A stretch of DNA of 64,000 nt from Agrobacterium tumefaciens (GTDB taxonomy: Bacteria; Pseudomonadota; Alphaproteobacteria; Rhizobiales; Rhizobiaceae). Below the pieces are notes generated by a model. That model searched no databases and was not told the origin of the DNA. It was given only the letters and a program-made list of their open reading frames with translations. Both the position numbers and the translations under genes were made by a program. Of this stretch, positions 1-9,574 are shown piece by piece; position 1 is the first letter of the stretch; each line of letters begins with the position of its first letter. The stretch lies in assembly GCF_013337285.1 (NCBI RefSeq), contig NZ_SUPW01000003.1, positions 124,001 to 188,000 on the forward strand. Reading direction: 5' to 3'.

Positions 1-651
1 CTGCCGCATCTCTTGCGCCGGGAGGGCGATTTTTCCGTCGTCTCGACCGGCACATGGGTGGTGAATTTCGCCATAGGCGGCACGGCGGAGGCGCTGGATC
101 CTGCCCGCGATACATTGTTGAATGTCGATGCTCTCGGACGTTCCGTTCCCTCCTCCCGCTTCATGGGCGGCAGGGAATATGAAATGCTGACGCAGCAATT
201 CGGGTCTGCTCAACACGAAGAGATCGAAGCCGCGCTCGGAAAGGTGCTGGCCAAAGGCATGATGCTGTTGCCCAGCGTCGTCAGCGGCTCGGGCCCCTTC
301 CCGGACAAAACGGCTCGCTGGATCGCCGACGACAATGCCACAGTCGCGGAGCGCCACGCGGCGGCAGCACTTTATCTTGCTTTGATGACGGAGTTCAGTC
401 TTTCGCTGATCGGCCGGAAAGGCTCGATACTGGTGGAAGGCCCCTTTGCCAGCAATGCACTTTATCTCAAGGCGTTGGCCGGTTTTGCCGATACGGAGGT
501 GATAGCCGTCGGCGGCTCCACCGGCACCAGCGCGGGCGCCGCACTCCTCACCGGCATCAAACCACTTGCCGGCCGGGAGCGTCATTTCACTCCTGATACC
601 ATTGCCGGGCTTCATCCCTACCGCACCGACTGGCTCGCTCATCTGGCTTGA
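1..651 (+). CDS. FGGY-family carbohydrate kinase, C-terminal part (5' end outside window)
   Basis: The reading frame is open from base 1, so this is the C-terminal part (about 216 residues) of a longer protein; FGGY kinases are usually 450-550 residues. The visible segment is the second actin-like lobe. A VVSTGTW segment fits the ATP-site region, and a late GTSAGAALL stretch matches the glycine-rich end typical of the family. Such kinases phosphorylate a free sugar or polyol with ATP in the cytoplasm. The substrate (for example fuculose, xylulose or rhamnulose) cannot be told from this fragment. It converges on the hydrolase gene at 715-1551, with a hairpin between them. Confidence 0.8.
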   Translation: MPHLLRREGDFSVVSTGTWVVNFAIGGTAEALDPARDTLLNVDALGRSVPSSRFMGGREYEMLTQQFGSAQHEEIEAALGKVLAKGMMLLPSVVSGSGPFPDKTARWIADDNATVAERHAAAALYLALMTEFSLSLIGRKGSILVEGPFASNALYLKALAGFADTEVIAVGGSTGTSAGAALLTGIKPLAGRERHFTPDTIAGLHPYRTDWLAHLA

Positions 652-670
652 CGCAACACCCGCAAAACAC

Positions 671-700
671 GAAATGCGGCCGCATAGGGGGCCGCATTCC
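671..700. terminator. Bidirectional terminator-like hairpin
   Basis: AATGCGGC (673-680) pairs perfectly with GCCGCATT (691-698) across a 10-nt loop, in the gap between two convergent genes. An alternative outer pairing CGAAATG/CATTTCG extends the region. There is no long U tract, so efficiency is uncertain. Confidence 0.55.
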
Positions 701-714
701 ATTTCGCCTGAAGA

Positions 715-1551
715 TCAACCCTTGATGAAGGCCAGAAGATCGGCGTTCAGCACATCGGCATTGACGGTCAGCATGCCGTGCGAGAAGCCAGGATAGGTCG
801 TCAGCGTGCCGTTTTTCAGCAGCTTCACCGATTTCAGTGCGGAGTCGGCAATCGGCACGATCTGGTCGTCTTCACCATGCAGCACCAGCGTCGGAACGCT
901 GATCGCCTTCAGGTCTTCGGTCTGGTCGGTTTCAGAAAAAGCCTTGATACCGTCATAATGGGCTTTCGCGCCACCCATCATGCCCTGCCGCCACCAGTTC
1001 TGGATCACGCCTTCCTGAGCGGTCGCCCCGTCACGATTGAAACCGTAGAACGGGCCGGACGGCACATCGCGGAAGAACTGCGCGCGGTTTGCGGCCAGCG
1101 CCGAGCGGAAGCCGTCAAAAACCTCTATCGGCAGGCCTTCGGGGTTTGCCGCCGTCTTGAGCATCAGCGGCGGCACGGCGGAAACGAGCACGGCCTTGGC
1201 GACGCGGCCTGAGGGTTCGCCATGTTTGGCGACATAACGGGCAACTTCACCGCCGCCGGTGGAGTGGCCGATATGCACGGCATTTTTCAGATCGAGCGCC
1301 TCGACGACGGCAAAGGCGTCGGCGGCGTAATGATCCATGTCGTGACCTTCGGCAACCTGGGCAGACCGGCCATGGCCACGGCGGTCATGGGCGACGACGC
1401 GAAACCCCTTGGAGAGGAAGAACAGCATCTGCGCGTCCCAGTCATCGGAAGAGAGCGGCCAGCCGTGATGGAAGACGATGGGCTGGGCATCCTTGGGGCC
1501 CCAGTCCTTGTAGAAGATTTCGGTTCCGTCCGTCGTTGTCACAAAGCCCAT
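715..1551 (-). CDS. Alpha/beta hydrolase, non-haem chloroperoxidase type
   Basis: A 278-residue alpha/beta hydrolase that closely resembles cofactor-free bacterial haloperoxidases/arylesterases. The nucleophile elbow is GHSTGG with Ser97. The acid is in the [10 protein letters not shown] segment and the catalytic His in GFSHGML near the C-terminus. HHGWP forms the oxyanion loop. These enzymes hydrolyse esters and can make peracids that halogenate; the natural substrate is unknown. The start chosen is the ATG at 1551, preceded by an AAGGAGA ribosome site. A longer open frame upstream (to 1773) lacks such a site and looks non-coding. No signal peptide, so cytoplasmic. Confidence 0.85.
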   Translation of the reverse strand: MGFVTTTDGTEIFYKDWGPKDAQPIVFHHGWPLSSDDWDAQMLFFLSKGFRVVAHDRRGHGRSAQVAEGHDMDHYAADAFAVVEALDLKNAVHIGHSTGGGEVARYVAKHGEPSGRVAKAVLVSAVPPLMLKTAANPEGLPIEVFDGFRSALAANRAQFFRDVPSGPFYGFNRDGATAQEGVIQNWWRQGMMGGAKAHYDGIKAFSETDQTEDLKAISVPTLVLHGEDDQIVPIADSALKSVKLLKNGTLTTYPGFSHGMLTVNADVLNADLLAFIKG

Positions 1552-1813
1552 GATCGTTTCTCCTTCGGTTGCGTTGGCATCTTCCGATACGCTGTCAGTT
1601 GTGCGCCGGTTTGATGGAGGGATGATGACGCAGGACAACGGTTGCGACAATTGCAACAATAGTTGGCATTGAATTGCTGTTAGTGAAATTATCTTTTCGA
1701 TCCGCGTGGATGCACACGCATCGAACCGCTCCGCGCCCCTCACTATGGAGTGAGAACGAGAGGATAGGCACACGGTTACGTGAATTCAATCACCTGTTGG
1801 GCGACTGTTATCT

Positions 1814-2509
1814 TCAATCCACGTCGGGATCGTATTCCCTCGGGCTGTCATCCCTAGAGAACAACACGCAGGGTCCGCGGGAACCGCGCGGATCATAGGC
1901 ATAACCCTTGGCCGTCAGCGCCTGCATGATATCACGGACCCCGGCGAGGCCATAAAGATGGTCGTGCAACTCGACGAATATGCGCTCCACACCGGTCAGA
2001 TCGGCTCTACCGAGCAGGTCGCGCTCGGCGCCTTCGATATCCATCACGAGGGCGGTAATGCCGTGGCTGGCAATAAACTCGTCGATATTTTCGGAGGAGA
2101 TTTCGATGCGCTGTTCATAAGGTCCCTGATTTTCGTCCATGGAGGACATCCAGAGATCCTTGCGGACGTAGAAAGGATAGGTGCTCGGCGCATCGGCAGT
2201 GAGAAGCCCCTGTGAAAACACGACATTGCCGCGGCAATTGGCCTCGAGTACCCGTTCTGCCAGCGCCGCCGTCGAAGGATTGGCTTCGAAAGCCCACACC
2301 GAAACATCGTCTATGCCGGCGATGATGGAGGTGATGATGCCGATGCCGGACCCCAGTTCCAGCACGCGGTCGCCGGGTTTGATGGCTTTCAGGACGCTGC
2401 GGGCCTCCTTGGCCTCATAGCTGCCGTCGGTCAGCGCCTGCCAGATGACGGGTGACACCTCATCGGAAGAAAGAGGCAGGGCAACTCCATGCACGTCCAG
2501 TATTTCCAT
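1814..2509 (-). CDS. FkbM-family methyltransferase
   Basis: 231 residues. A class I SAM-binding motif (VLELGSGIGI, about residues 49-58) is followed by FEANP, the acidic loop at the end of strand beta 2. The segment MDIEGAE in the second half is the hallmark of FkbM methyltransferases. Members O-methylate sugars or small molecules. No neighbour fixes the substrate: the gene stands alone between the chloroperoxidase and the GGDEF-EAL gene, all leftward. A role in decorating a cell-surface glycan is possible but not shown. Confidence 0.8.
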   Translation of the reverse strand: MEILDVHGVALPLSSDEVSPVIWQALTDGSYEAKEARSVLKAIKPGDRVLELGSGIGIITSIIAGIDDVSVWAFEANPSTAALAERVLEANCRGNVVFSQGLLTADAPSTYPFYVRKDLWMSSMDENQGPYEQRIEISSENIDEFIASHGITALVMDIEGAERDLLGRADLTGVERIFVELHDHLYGLAGVRDIMQALTAKGYAYDPRGSRGPCVLFSRDDSPREYDPDVD

Positions 2510-2672
2510 GTCTCAAGCCTTTTCGCAAAACCCGGTCGTTTTCACCAGAACGATCCCGTATCGACCGGGAATGCTCTACAGCATCGGTGCAGCAACCGGT
2601 ATCGGTTTTAGCAGGAACCGATGCATCCGGTTAAAATTTCGATACGCTTGGGATGACACAAAAACGGGGATT

Positions 2673-4607
2673 TCAGACGGAACTCCAGAACACCAGTTCC
2701 TTGGCCGGCAACGGCCTGCTGATCAGATAACCCTGCACCTGATCGCACCCCAGACGTCTGACGCATTCATATTGCTCTTCCGTCTCGATGCCTTCGGCAA
2801 TCGTGGTCATCCGCAGACTACGGCCCACCCCGACCACAAATTCGACGATCGCCAGCGCGTCACGGTCGCTGGTAATATCGCGCAGGAAGGACCGGTCGAT
2901 CTTGATCTTGTCGAAGGGTACGCCGCGCAAATTCGCGAGCGAGGAATAACCTGTACCAAAATCATCCATGGCGATCTTGATGCCGACATCCTTCAGCCGG
3001 GTCAGCGTATTGATCGTCTGGTCGCTCTTGTTCAACAGGATCGATTCGGTGATCTCAAGCTCAAGCCGGCTCGGCTCCAGCCCGCTTTTTTCAAGAGCAC
3101 CCATGACGTTCTGGATGAGGTTGGTGCTGTGAAACTGAACCGGTGACAGATTGACCGCCACTTTCATGTCCTCGTCCCAGCCCATCGCCTCACGGCAGGC
3201 GGTCTCCATCACCCATTTTCCGAGCGAATGGATAAGTCCGGTTCGTTCCGCAACGGGAATGAACACGCTGGGCGGTACATCCCCCCGCACGGGATGCTTC
3301 CAGCGCAAAAGTGCCTCGAAACCGCAGAGCTTGCGTGTCTGCGTCGCCACCTGCGGCTGGTAATAGACTTCCATCTCATCATTCTGCAGCGCCGTCTGCA
3401 GATCGGCCTCGAAGGATTTCTTTTCGGTCAGCTGCTTCTGCATACGGACCTTGAAAACACTCGCCCGGCCCGGGCCGATGGCCTTTGCCTCATAAAGAGC
3501 CAGATCCGCGCGCTTGAACAATTCGTCCGCATCGACTGTGCCATGCGATATGGCGATGCCGATGCAGGTGCCGATTTTGACTTCCTGCTCGCCAAGCTGG
3601 TAGGTGCGGCTGATCTGGTCGATGAGCTTGGAGGCAAGGCGGCGGGCCGTATCCTCGTTAAGGTCATCGGACACCACGGCGAATTCGTCGCCGCCCAGCC
3701 GGCACACCATGTCGTAATCGCCGCTAATGCCGGAAAGACGCTGCGCCACGGCCTGAAGCAGCGCATCGCCCGCATCGTGACCAAGCGTATCGTTGACGTC
3801 CTTGAAACCATCGAGATCAAGCAGAAGGATCGCCGTCGTTCCTGTCCCGCCGAAGGATCGGCGCAACCTCTCGATCAATTCCTGGCGGAACAATGCCCGG
3901 TTGGGCAACCCCGTCAGCGCGTCGTGATAAGCGTCATGTTCCAGCCGGACATTCTTCGCCTGCAACTCCAGCGTGGCGGCGCGCAGGTCGTCCGTCAGGC
4001 CGCGCATGCTTTTCTGCGCCCGGTTCAACAGGTCGTTCTGGCGAAGCAGCAATATGACAAGCGCGATGCCGCACAGAATGAGGCCACCCGCCAGCGCGGT
4101 ATAGACGATGTGCAGCTTGCGCACATCCTCATGGGCCGTATCTATGAGATTGACATCATAAGCCACTGATGACGAGGCCAATGTCGTCATCGGCGCATCG
4201 AGCGCGCTCATGGACGAGAGCAGATCCGGAACATCAGCCGGCGTCAGCTGGTTCATCTGCTGCTCCAGACGGGCCAAAACAGCGTCGAGGCGGGTTACGA
4301 GATCCCGCCACTGTTGTTTTTCATTGATGAAAGCCCCCAGATTGCCCTGTTTCAAAAGCTCCAGGCGGCTCAACATGATGTCCAGACGTAGCTGCAATTC
4401 GTCCCGGTCGAGCTTGCCGGGGCTTAGCGCGAATATGGCCAGCTTGTTCTGCAGGCGAAGATATTCCGCCACGGTCTGGCTGACAGCCCACGAATCGTTA
4501 TAGCGGGCGAACTTTTGCAGAGCGGTTTGCCGCTCGGCAATGACGAAAGCGATATAGCCCGTTGCCAGGACGAAGCAACAGATGATCACCGCCACAAGTT
4601 TTCGCAA
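2673..4607 (-). CDS. dcpA: Membrane GGDEF-EAL diguanylate cyclase/phosphodiesterase, DcpA-like
   Basis: 644 residues. A membrane segment (about 4-24) and a second one (about 168-188) enclose a mostly helical periplasmic region of some 140 residues. A short coiled linker leads to a GGDEF domain with intact GGDEF at 305-309, then an EAL domain with EAL at 431-433, ELEITES, the MDDFGTGYSS loop and a late QGYL. Both active sites look intact, so both c-di-GMP synthesis and breakdown are possible. The inhibitory RxxD site is absent (GDYD before GGDEF). The gene starts 9 nt after the periplasmic pterin-binding-type gene. In Agrobacterium tumefaciens such a pair, PruR-DcpA, controls attachment through c-di-GMP. 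The name rests on this architecture and gene order. Confidence 0.75.
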   Translation of the reverse strand: MRKLVAVIICCFVLATGYIAFVIAERQTALQKFARYNDSWAVSQTVAEYLRLQNKLAIFALSPGKLDRDELQLRLDIMLSRLELLKQGNLGAFINEKQQWRDLVTRLDAVLARLEQQMNQLTPADVPDLLSSMSALDAPMTTLASSSVAYDVNLIDTAHEDVRKLHIVYTALAGGLILCGIALVILLLRQNDLLNRAQKSMRGLTDDLRAATLELQAKNVRLEHDAYHDALTGLPNRALFRQELIERLRRSFGGTGTTAILLLDLDGFKDVNDTLGHDAGDALLQAVAQRLSGISGDYDMVCRLGGDEFAVVSDDLNEDTARRLASKLIDQISRTYQLGEQEVKIGTCIGIAISHGTVDADELFKRADLALYEAKAIGPGRASVFKVRMQKQLTEKKSFEADLQTALQNDEMEVYYQPQVATQTRKLCGFEALLRWKHPVRGDVPPSVFIPVAERTGLIHSLGKWVMETACREAMGWDEDMKVAVNLSPVQFHSTNLIQNVMGALEKSGLEPSRLELEITESILLNKSDQTINTLTRLKDVGIKIAMDDFGTGYSSLANLRGVPFDKIKIDRSFLRDITSDRDALAIVEFVVGVGRSLRMTTIAEGIETEEQYECVRRLGCDQVQGYLISRPLPAKELVFWSSV

Positions 4608-4616
4608 ACGGCACCT

Positions 4617-5123
4617 TTATTCCACTATCAATTTGGCGACTTGCCAGGCGGACCGCGAATAATAGGTCTGCTTCTGCAATTCCGGGTCGCTGTCATAGGG
4701 GTAGATGACGAACAACGGACCCTTTTCTCGAACTGTCATGTAGTTGCCATCCAGTTTGATCGCCAGAATAACGTTAAATTTCTTAAAATCCTCAACCGGT
4801 ATCGTGCTGACATAATCATTGAGAGCGACCGCCGTGATGCTGGTGCCCGTCGCGCCGACGACGTCCATCAATTTTGCCAGCGAAACACCATCGAAACGGA
4901 CGCGGCCATCATGCCATGGCGTCGTCGTCTCCACCGTCACCATGCCAAGCGCCTCCAGCATGTCGCGATCGAACTTCGCGGCGCCGTCGGCGTTCGTATT
5001 GGTGATCTTTCCAGATATGGTTAATATCGGCTTGCCTTGCGGTTTGGCAATCGTTCCGGCTTCGGCACAGGAAAGCCACACGAGCGACAAGAACGCACTA
5101 AGAAGTACCCGGGCGAAACTCAT
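4617..5123 (-). CDS. pruR: Periplasmic molybdopterin-binding-fold protein, PruR-like pterin sensor
   Basis: 168 residues with a signal peptide (hydrophobic core about 5-18, likely cut after AEA at about residue 22). The rest matches the small oxidoreductase molybdopterin-binding (sulfite-oxidase-like) fold. The mature part contains no cysteine, so the Mo-ligating Cys of true sulfite oxidases is missing. This fits a binding protein rather than a redox enzyme. It is the first gene of a two-gene leftward operon with the GGDEF-EAL gene, the arrangement known for PruR-DcpA in A. tumefaciens, where PruR binds pterins in the periplasm and sets the balance of DcpA activities. Function here is inferred from family and context. 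Confidence 0.7.
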   Translation of the reverse strand: MSFARVLLSAFLSLVWLSCAEAGTIAKPQGKPILTISGKITNTNADGAAKFDRDMLEALGMVTVETTTPWHDGRVRFDGVSLAKLMDVVGATGTSITAVALNDYVSTIPVEDFKKFNVILAIKLDGNYMTVREKGPLFVIYPYDSDPELQKQTYYSRSAWQVAKLIVE

Positions 5124-5747
5124 ACTTTTTCTCCATCGATAACGTTCACGTCGAAGGTTTTCGCCAACCGCTGATGGTCAAGGGAACCGACGTAAGCACT
5201 ATATATCAGGAACGGATGTTATATCCTCACTGAGATTTTATCCGTATTTTCTCTAGGTTTTGAGTAAACCCTTTGGATAATTTTTCCGTCTTATTTGTAC
5301 TTTTTTACGTTTCGCGCACTGTTATGACGCAGGCGAACCTCACTAATGCCGTCTCATCAAATTCGTCCGGCGCGACGAAGGCCAAATTGTGGCGGGAGCT
5401 TTCCTGCTCACATGGAGAAACATGTGATTCGCGCGAGCCGGAGGTTGTGGCCGGAAATCCGGCATCGGCGTGCAGGCTAGACCGAAATGACAAAAGACAA
5501 GTTCCACGTCACAGAAAAATCATCGCCTTTGCCGGAGCCGACGGTTGAAACATACCGCGTGGAACTTAATATAAAGACTGTCGTTTCCGTTTCCGGCAAT
5601 TCCAGAATCCTCCGCCGGAAATGTCCAGGCACAAGTTCTGCGCAGCGAAAGCCGCGATGCCGGATATCGTCCGGCCAGGAAAATTCTGTTCACGTCTCCG
5701 GGTCGGACGGCATCCGCCGTATCGGCCGCATCATGAAGGTAGCCCCT
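5124..5747. other. Divergent intergenic region, 624 bases, no convincing gene
   Basis: The region separates the pruR-like gene (left) from the aldehyde dehydrogenase gene (right). Its left part (about 5190-5330) is AT-rich and probably holds the promoters. The only internal open frames are short and lack ribosome sites or recognisable protein features. A perfect inverted repeat lies at 5408-5427 and a small hairpin (GCCGG/CCGGC) at about 5451-5464. Confidence 0.5.
5408..5427. promoter_or_regulatory. Operator-like perfect inverted repeat
   Basis: TCACATG (5408-5414) and CATGTGA (5421-5427) are perfect 7-base arms around a 6-base spacer, about 320 bases upstream of the aldehyde dehydrogenase start. 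Geometry fits a dimeric regulator site. No regulator gene is adjacent. Confidence 0.3.
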
Positions 5748-7184
5748 ATGCACACCTATCCCGACATCAAACTTCTCATTGATGGCGAATGGCGAGACGC
5801 CGTTTCCGGCAAGACGATCGCCGTGTCCGATCCGGCAACCGACGAGATCATCGGCGCAATCGCCCACGCAGAGAAGGAAGACCTCGATCTCGCACTTGCA
5901 GCCGCTGACCGTGGCTTCAAGGTGTGGCGCGACACCTCGCCCTTCGAGCGTTCGAAGATCATGCGCAAGGCCGCGGATATCCTGCGCGAGCGCAAGGACA
6001 GGATCGCCTATATGATGACCCGCGAGCAGGGCAAGCCGCTGGCGCAATCCGGTACCGAAATCATGGGGGCCGCCGATACCATCGACTGGTTCGCCGAAGA
6101 AGCACGCCGCACCTATGGCCAGGTTATCCCGGCGCGCGCGGCCGGCGTTTCGCAGCTTGCCATCAAGCTGCCGGTCGGTCCCGTTGCGGCGTTTACGCCG
6201 TGGAACTTTCCGATCAACCAGATCGTCCGCAAGCTTTCCGCAGCGCTCGCCACCGGCTGCTCCATCATCGTCAAGGCGCCGGAAGAAACCCCGGCATCGC
6301 CGGCAGAACTCATCCGCGCCTTCGTGGATGCCGGCGTGCCGGCGGGCGTCATCGGCCTCGTTTACGGCGTTCCATCAGAGATTTCGGAATATCTGATCCC
6401 GCATCCGATCATCCGCAAGATTTCCTTCACCGGCTCCACACCGATCGGCAAGCACCTCGCGGCGCTGGCCGGCAAGCACATGAAGCGCGCTACGATGGAA
6501 CTCGGCGGCCATGCGCCGGTGATGATCTTTAATGACGCCGATATCGAAAAAGCGATCGAGGTGACTTCGCTTTCGAAGTTTCGCAATGCCGGACAGGTCT
6601 GCGTCGCTCCCACCCGCTTCCTCGTGCAGGACGGCGTGGCCGACCGTTTCCTTGAAGGTTTCGTGGAGGCCACGAAGGCAATCAAGGTCGGCAACGGGCT
6701 GGAAGACGGTGTCATCATGGGTCCGCTCGCCAATGAGCGGCGTATTCCCGCACTGGAAGGTCTCATCAGCGACGCGGTTTCCCATGGCGGCGAATTGAAG
6801 ACCGGCGGCCGCCGCATCGGCAACAAGGGCAATTTCTTCGAGCCGACGGTTCTGGCCAACGTGCCGACCACCGCCAAAATCATGAATGACGAGCCCTTCG
6901 GCCCGGTCGCAATCATCAACCGTTTCTCGAGCTTCGACGATGCGATTGCAGAAGCGAACCGCCTGCCCTTCGGTCTTGCATCTTACGCCTTCACCGGCTC
7001 GGTCAAGACGGCACATGCGCTCGGCCATCAGGTAGAGGCCGGCATGCTGACCATCAACCATAACGGCCTTGCACTTCCCGAAGTCCCCTTCGGCGGCATC
7101 AAGGATTCCGGTTATGGCACGGAAGGCGGCTCGGAGGCCGTTCAGGCCTATCTGGAGACCCGCTTCATCAGCCAGATGAGCTGA
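5748..7184 (+). CDS. NAD(P)-dependent aldehyde dehydrogenase, succinate-semialdehyde type
   Basis: 478 residues, the usual length of the ALDH superfamily. FTPWNFP, the cofactor-site segment FTGSTPIG, the general base Glu251 in ELGGHAP and the catalytic Cys285 in NAGQVC are all present. The [11 protein letters not shown] pattern and overall sequence fit the succinate-semialdehyde/glutarate-semialdehyde group. This group oxidises semialdehydes to dicarboxylates in the cytoplasm, for example in GABA breakdown. ATG at 5748 is preferred because GAAGGT sits 7 bases upstream; ATG 5733 is also possible. No catabolic partner gene is adjacent, so the exact substrate is open. Confidence 0.85.
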   Translation: MHTYPDIKLLIDGEWRDAVSGKTIAVSDPATDEIIGAIAHAEKEDLDLALAAADRGFKVWRDTSPFERSKIMRKAADILRERKDRIAYMMTREQGKPLAQSGTEIMGAADTIDWFAEEARRTYGQVIPARAAGVSQLAIKLPVGPVAAFTPWNFPINQIVRKLSAALATGCSIIVKAPEETPASPAELIRAFVDAGVPAGVIGLVYGVPSEISEYLIPHPIIRKISFTGSTPIGKHLAALAGKHMKRATMELGGHAPVMIFNDADIEKAIEVTSLSKFRNAGQVCVAPTRFLVQDGVADRFLEGFVEATKAIKVGNGLEDGVIMGPLANERRIPALEGLISDAVSHGGELKTGGRRIGNKGNFFEPTVLANVPTTAKIMNDEPFGPVAIINRFSSFDDAIAEANRLPFGLASYAFTGSVKTAHALGHQVEAGMLTINHNGLALPEVPFGGIKDSGYGTEGGSEAVQAYLETRFISQMS

Positions 7185-7199
7185 TTTGTACGAAAATCT

Positions 7200-7321
7200 C
7201 TTCTCCCCGCCGGGGAGAAGATGCCCCGAAGGGGTAGATGAGGGGGCAAGCTCTCCGAATAACTCTGGCCCTGCCCCCTCATCCCGCTGCCGCGACCTTC
7301 TCCCCGGCGGGGAGAAGAAGC
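7200..7321. repeat. RIME-like rhizobial intergenic palindromic element
   Basis: An imperfect palindrome of about 120 bases. The outer arms are TTCTCCCCGCCGGGGAGAAG (7201-7220) and its near copy TTCTCCCCGGCGGGGAGAAG (7299-7318), each itself a palindrome. The inner arms are GATGAGGGGGCAAG (about 7237-7250) and CTGCCCCCTCATC (about 7271-7283). This composition is typical of the mosaic repeats (RIME class) scattered between genes of Rhizobiaceae. It lies just after the aldehyde dehydrogenase stop and could fold in mRNA. Confidence 0.75.
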
Positions 7322-7429
7322 GAGCCTTACCCACCCAGTCAGCCAGCACTCTCTGAAAGTTGCTCAGCCATAGCTTGCCTCCAGCCTCATCCTGCCCTAA
7401 AAGAACAAAAAGTGAACTTTGAGGGCGAT

Positions 7430-8527
7430 ATGAGCGACACGGCGGCACCGGCATTGAAGGAAATCTTCAACCGCGAAAAATTGCGACATATCGCCGATCA
7501 GACCAAAGCCGTTCACGGGCCTTTCGATGTGTCCGCCTTCATGGCGCTCGCAACGACAAACCTCGAGGCGCTTGGCATCATGCAACGCATGCGGCAGGTG
7601 GCGACCAGCCTGCATGCCACGTTGCCCGGCGACTATGCCCGTAACATCGAAATCCTGACCGCTGCAGCCCCCGGCATCGGCAATGGTTTTGCATCCATTT
7701 CGCTGCCGGAATATGTGGCGCTTTATGGTCTCGATGATTTCGATATTTCCATGCGGGCATTATCCTATTTCACCGGCTTCGGCTCCTCGGAATTCGCCAT
7801 TCGTCATTTTTTGCAAAAGGATATCGCCCGTACCCTTGCCGTGATGGAAACATGGTCGCGGCACGAAAACGAGCATGTGCGGCGTCTGGCAAGCGAGGGC
7901 TGCCGGCCGCGCCTGCCCTGGTCGTTCCAGCTCAAACCGCTGATCGACGACCCATCGCCGGTGACCGCAATCCTCGACGCCATGAAAGCCGATGAGGCAC
8001 TTTACGTCCGCAAATCCGTCGCCAACCACCTGAACGACATCACCAAGGACAATCCCGCCTTCGTGCTGGCGCTGATCGATACATGGCCAAAGGATAATCC
8101 GCATACGCGCTGGATCATGCGGCAGGCATTGCGCACGTTGATCAAGAAGGGTGACGCCGCCGCACTCTCCCATCTCGGCGCGCATAAGGAAGCGCAGATC
8201 GCGCTTGCCGCGTTTCAGGTCTCACCGGAGAAGGTTGTTCTCGGCAATCCGGTGCGGATTTCAGCCTCTTTCACCTCCGCGGCAAAGAGCCCGCAGAAGC
8301 TGGTGATCGATTACGCCGTGCATTACGTCAAGAAGAGCGGCGATGCCTCCGCGAAAGTCTTCAAATGGAAGGAGATCGAGCTTCAGCCGGGGGAAAGCTG
8401 CGCGCTGTCGATCAGCCGCGCCATGCGCGATTTCACCACCCGCAAGCACTATGCGGGTGTTCACAGGGTTGATCTCATGATCAATGGCAGATTGGCGGCC
8501 GAGGCCTCTTTCGAGCTTCTGATCTAA
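7430..8527 (+). CDS. DNA alkylation repair-type HEAT-repeat protein (AlkD-like)
   Basis: 365 residues, no signal peptide or membrane segment. The first two thirds are helical repeats; the sequence resembles bacterial proteins annotated as DNA alkylation repair enzymes of the HEAT-like (AlkD/AlkC) superfamily, with a conserved WSRHENEHVRRLASEG segment. The last 100 residues (VVLGNPVRISASF onward) look like a beta-sandwich domain as found in AlkC-type members. Such proteins excise alkylated bases. ATG 7430 follows a GAGGG site; an in-frame open stretch upstream overlaps the RIME-like repeat and is unlikely to be translated. Activity is inferred from family only. Confidence 0.75.
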   Translation: MSDTAAPALKEIFNREKLRHIADQTKAVHGPFDVSAFMALATTNLEALGIMQRMRQVATSLHATLPGDYARNIEILTAAAPGIGNGFASISLPEYVALYGLDDFDISMRALSYFTGFGSSEFAIRHFLQKDIARTLAVMETWSRHENEHVRRLASEGCRPRLPWSFQLKPLIDDPSPVTAILDAMKADEALYVRKSVANHLNDITKDNPAFVLALIDTWPKDNPHTRWIMRQALRTLIKKGDAAALSHLGAHKEAQIALAAFQVSPEKVVLGNPVRISASFTSAAKSPQKLVIDYAVHYVKKSGDASAKVFKWKEIELQPGESCALSISRAMRDFTTRKHYAGVHRVDLMINGRLAAEASFELLI

Positions 8528-8543
8528 AGGCGGCGAGCGCCGC

Positions 8544-9569
8544 TTAAGCCGCCGGGAAAATCTTTGCCCGGCGGATAATGACTGAGCCACGGTCACCGGC
8601 GGCGACGTCATTTTCCGGCGGCACGTCGAATTCCAGGAGATCACCGCCATCGGTGCTGGCGATAACCCGCCGCTCACCCGCCCGGTCAAGAACCCGCGCC
8701 ACCGAGGCCGGAATGCCTTCATGCAGGTCTTCCCACTCCAGATCGGAAGGACGGGCATAAATCTCGACGGCACCGTCTCCCTGAGTGTAGGAGAAGGGCA
8801 GCTCGTTGTCGCCGACATAGACCTTGCCGCCGCGCGCCACACCGGAGACCCGGTTGGCATCGCCGAGAAAGCGCATGACAAAAGCACTGTTTGGTTGGCG
8901 GCAGACCTTTTTTGGTGTGCCCTGTTGCACGATCTCACCCTGATTGAGAATGACGACACGGTCGGCAAGATCAAGCGCCTCTTCCTGATCATGCGTCACG
9001 AAAATCGTGGTGATACCGAGCGCATCGTGAATTTCACGCAGCCAGCGACGCAAATCGCGGCGGACATTGGCGTCCAGCGCGCCAAAAGGCTCATCCAGCA
9101 AAAGCACCTTGGGATCGACCGAAAGGGCGCGCGCCAGCGCCACGCGCTGCCGTTGCCCGCCGGATATCTGCGCCGGAAAACGATCCCCCAGACCATCGAG
9201 TTTGACGAGGTTCAGAAGCTCTTCAACGCGCGCGTCGATCGCTGGTTTGTCACGCTTGACCTTCGAGACCTTCAAGCCGAAGGCGATGTTTTCGTGCAGC
9301 GTCATATGCGGAAAAAGCGCGTAGTGCTGGAATACGAAACCCACGCCGCGATCGCGCACCGGAATATTGGTGGCGTCCTCGTCCCCAAACAGGATGCGGC
9401 CGCCATCGCTATATTCGAGACCCGCAACCATGCGCAAAATCGTCGTCTTGCCGGAGCCGGAAGGGCCGAGCAGCGCCAGAAGCTCGCCGCTTTCGATATC
9501 GAGTGAGACATCGCGCACGGCGCGGAAGGTATCGAAGGTCTTCACCACATTTTCGAGGCGGATTTTCAT
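8544..9569 (-). CDS. cysA: Sulfate/thiosulfate ABC transporter ATP-binding protein
   Basis: 341 residues. Walker A GPSGSGKT (35-42), signature SGGQRQR (from about 136), Walker B LLLDEPFG (about 156-163) and the switch His in THDQEE are all present. An accessory beta domain of about 100 residues follows, typical of CysA. It energises import of sulfate and thiosulfate across the inner membrane together with CysT and CysW. It is the last gene of the leftward operon and starts 5 bases after cysW ends. The much longer open frame reading back to 9860 is the same frame running into cysW and is not the start. Confidence 0.95.
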   Translation of the reverse strand: MKIRLENVVKTFDTFRAVRDVSLDIESGELLALLGPSGSGKTTILRMVAGLEYSDGGRILFGDEDATNIPVRDRGVGFVFQHYALFPHMTLHENIAFGLKVSKVKRDKPAIDARVEELLNLVKLDGLGDRFPAQISGGQRQRVALARALSVDPKVLLLDEPFGALDANVRRDLRRWLREIHDALGITTIFVTHDQEEALDLADRVVILNQGEIVQQGTPKKVCRQPNSAFVMRFLGDANRVSGVARGGKVYVGDNELPFSYTQGDGAVEIYARPSDLEWEDLHEGIPASVARVLDRAGERRVIASTDGGDLLEFDVPPENDVAAGDRGSVIIRRAKIFPAA

Positions 9570-9574
9570 GGGAA

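Noticed and set aside
5273..5548. 91-codon ORF in the gap before the aldehyde dehydrogenase gene
   Set aside because: No ribosome site, spans an inverted repeat and has atypical composition for this genome.
6375..7454. 359-codon leftward frame over the aldehyde dehydrogenase gene and the palindromic repeat
   Set aside because: Antisense shadow of a clear ALDH gene. It begins across the repeat element and lacks protein family features.
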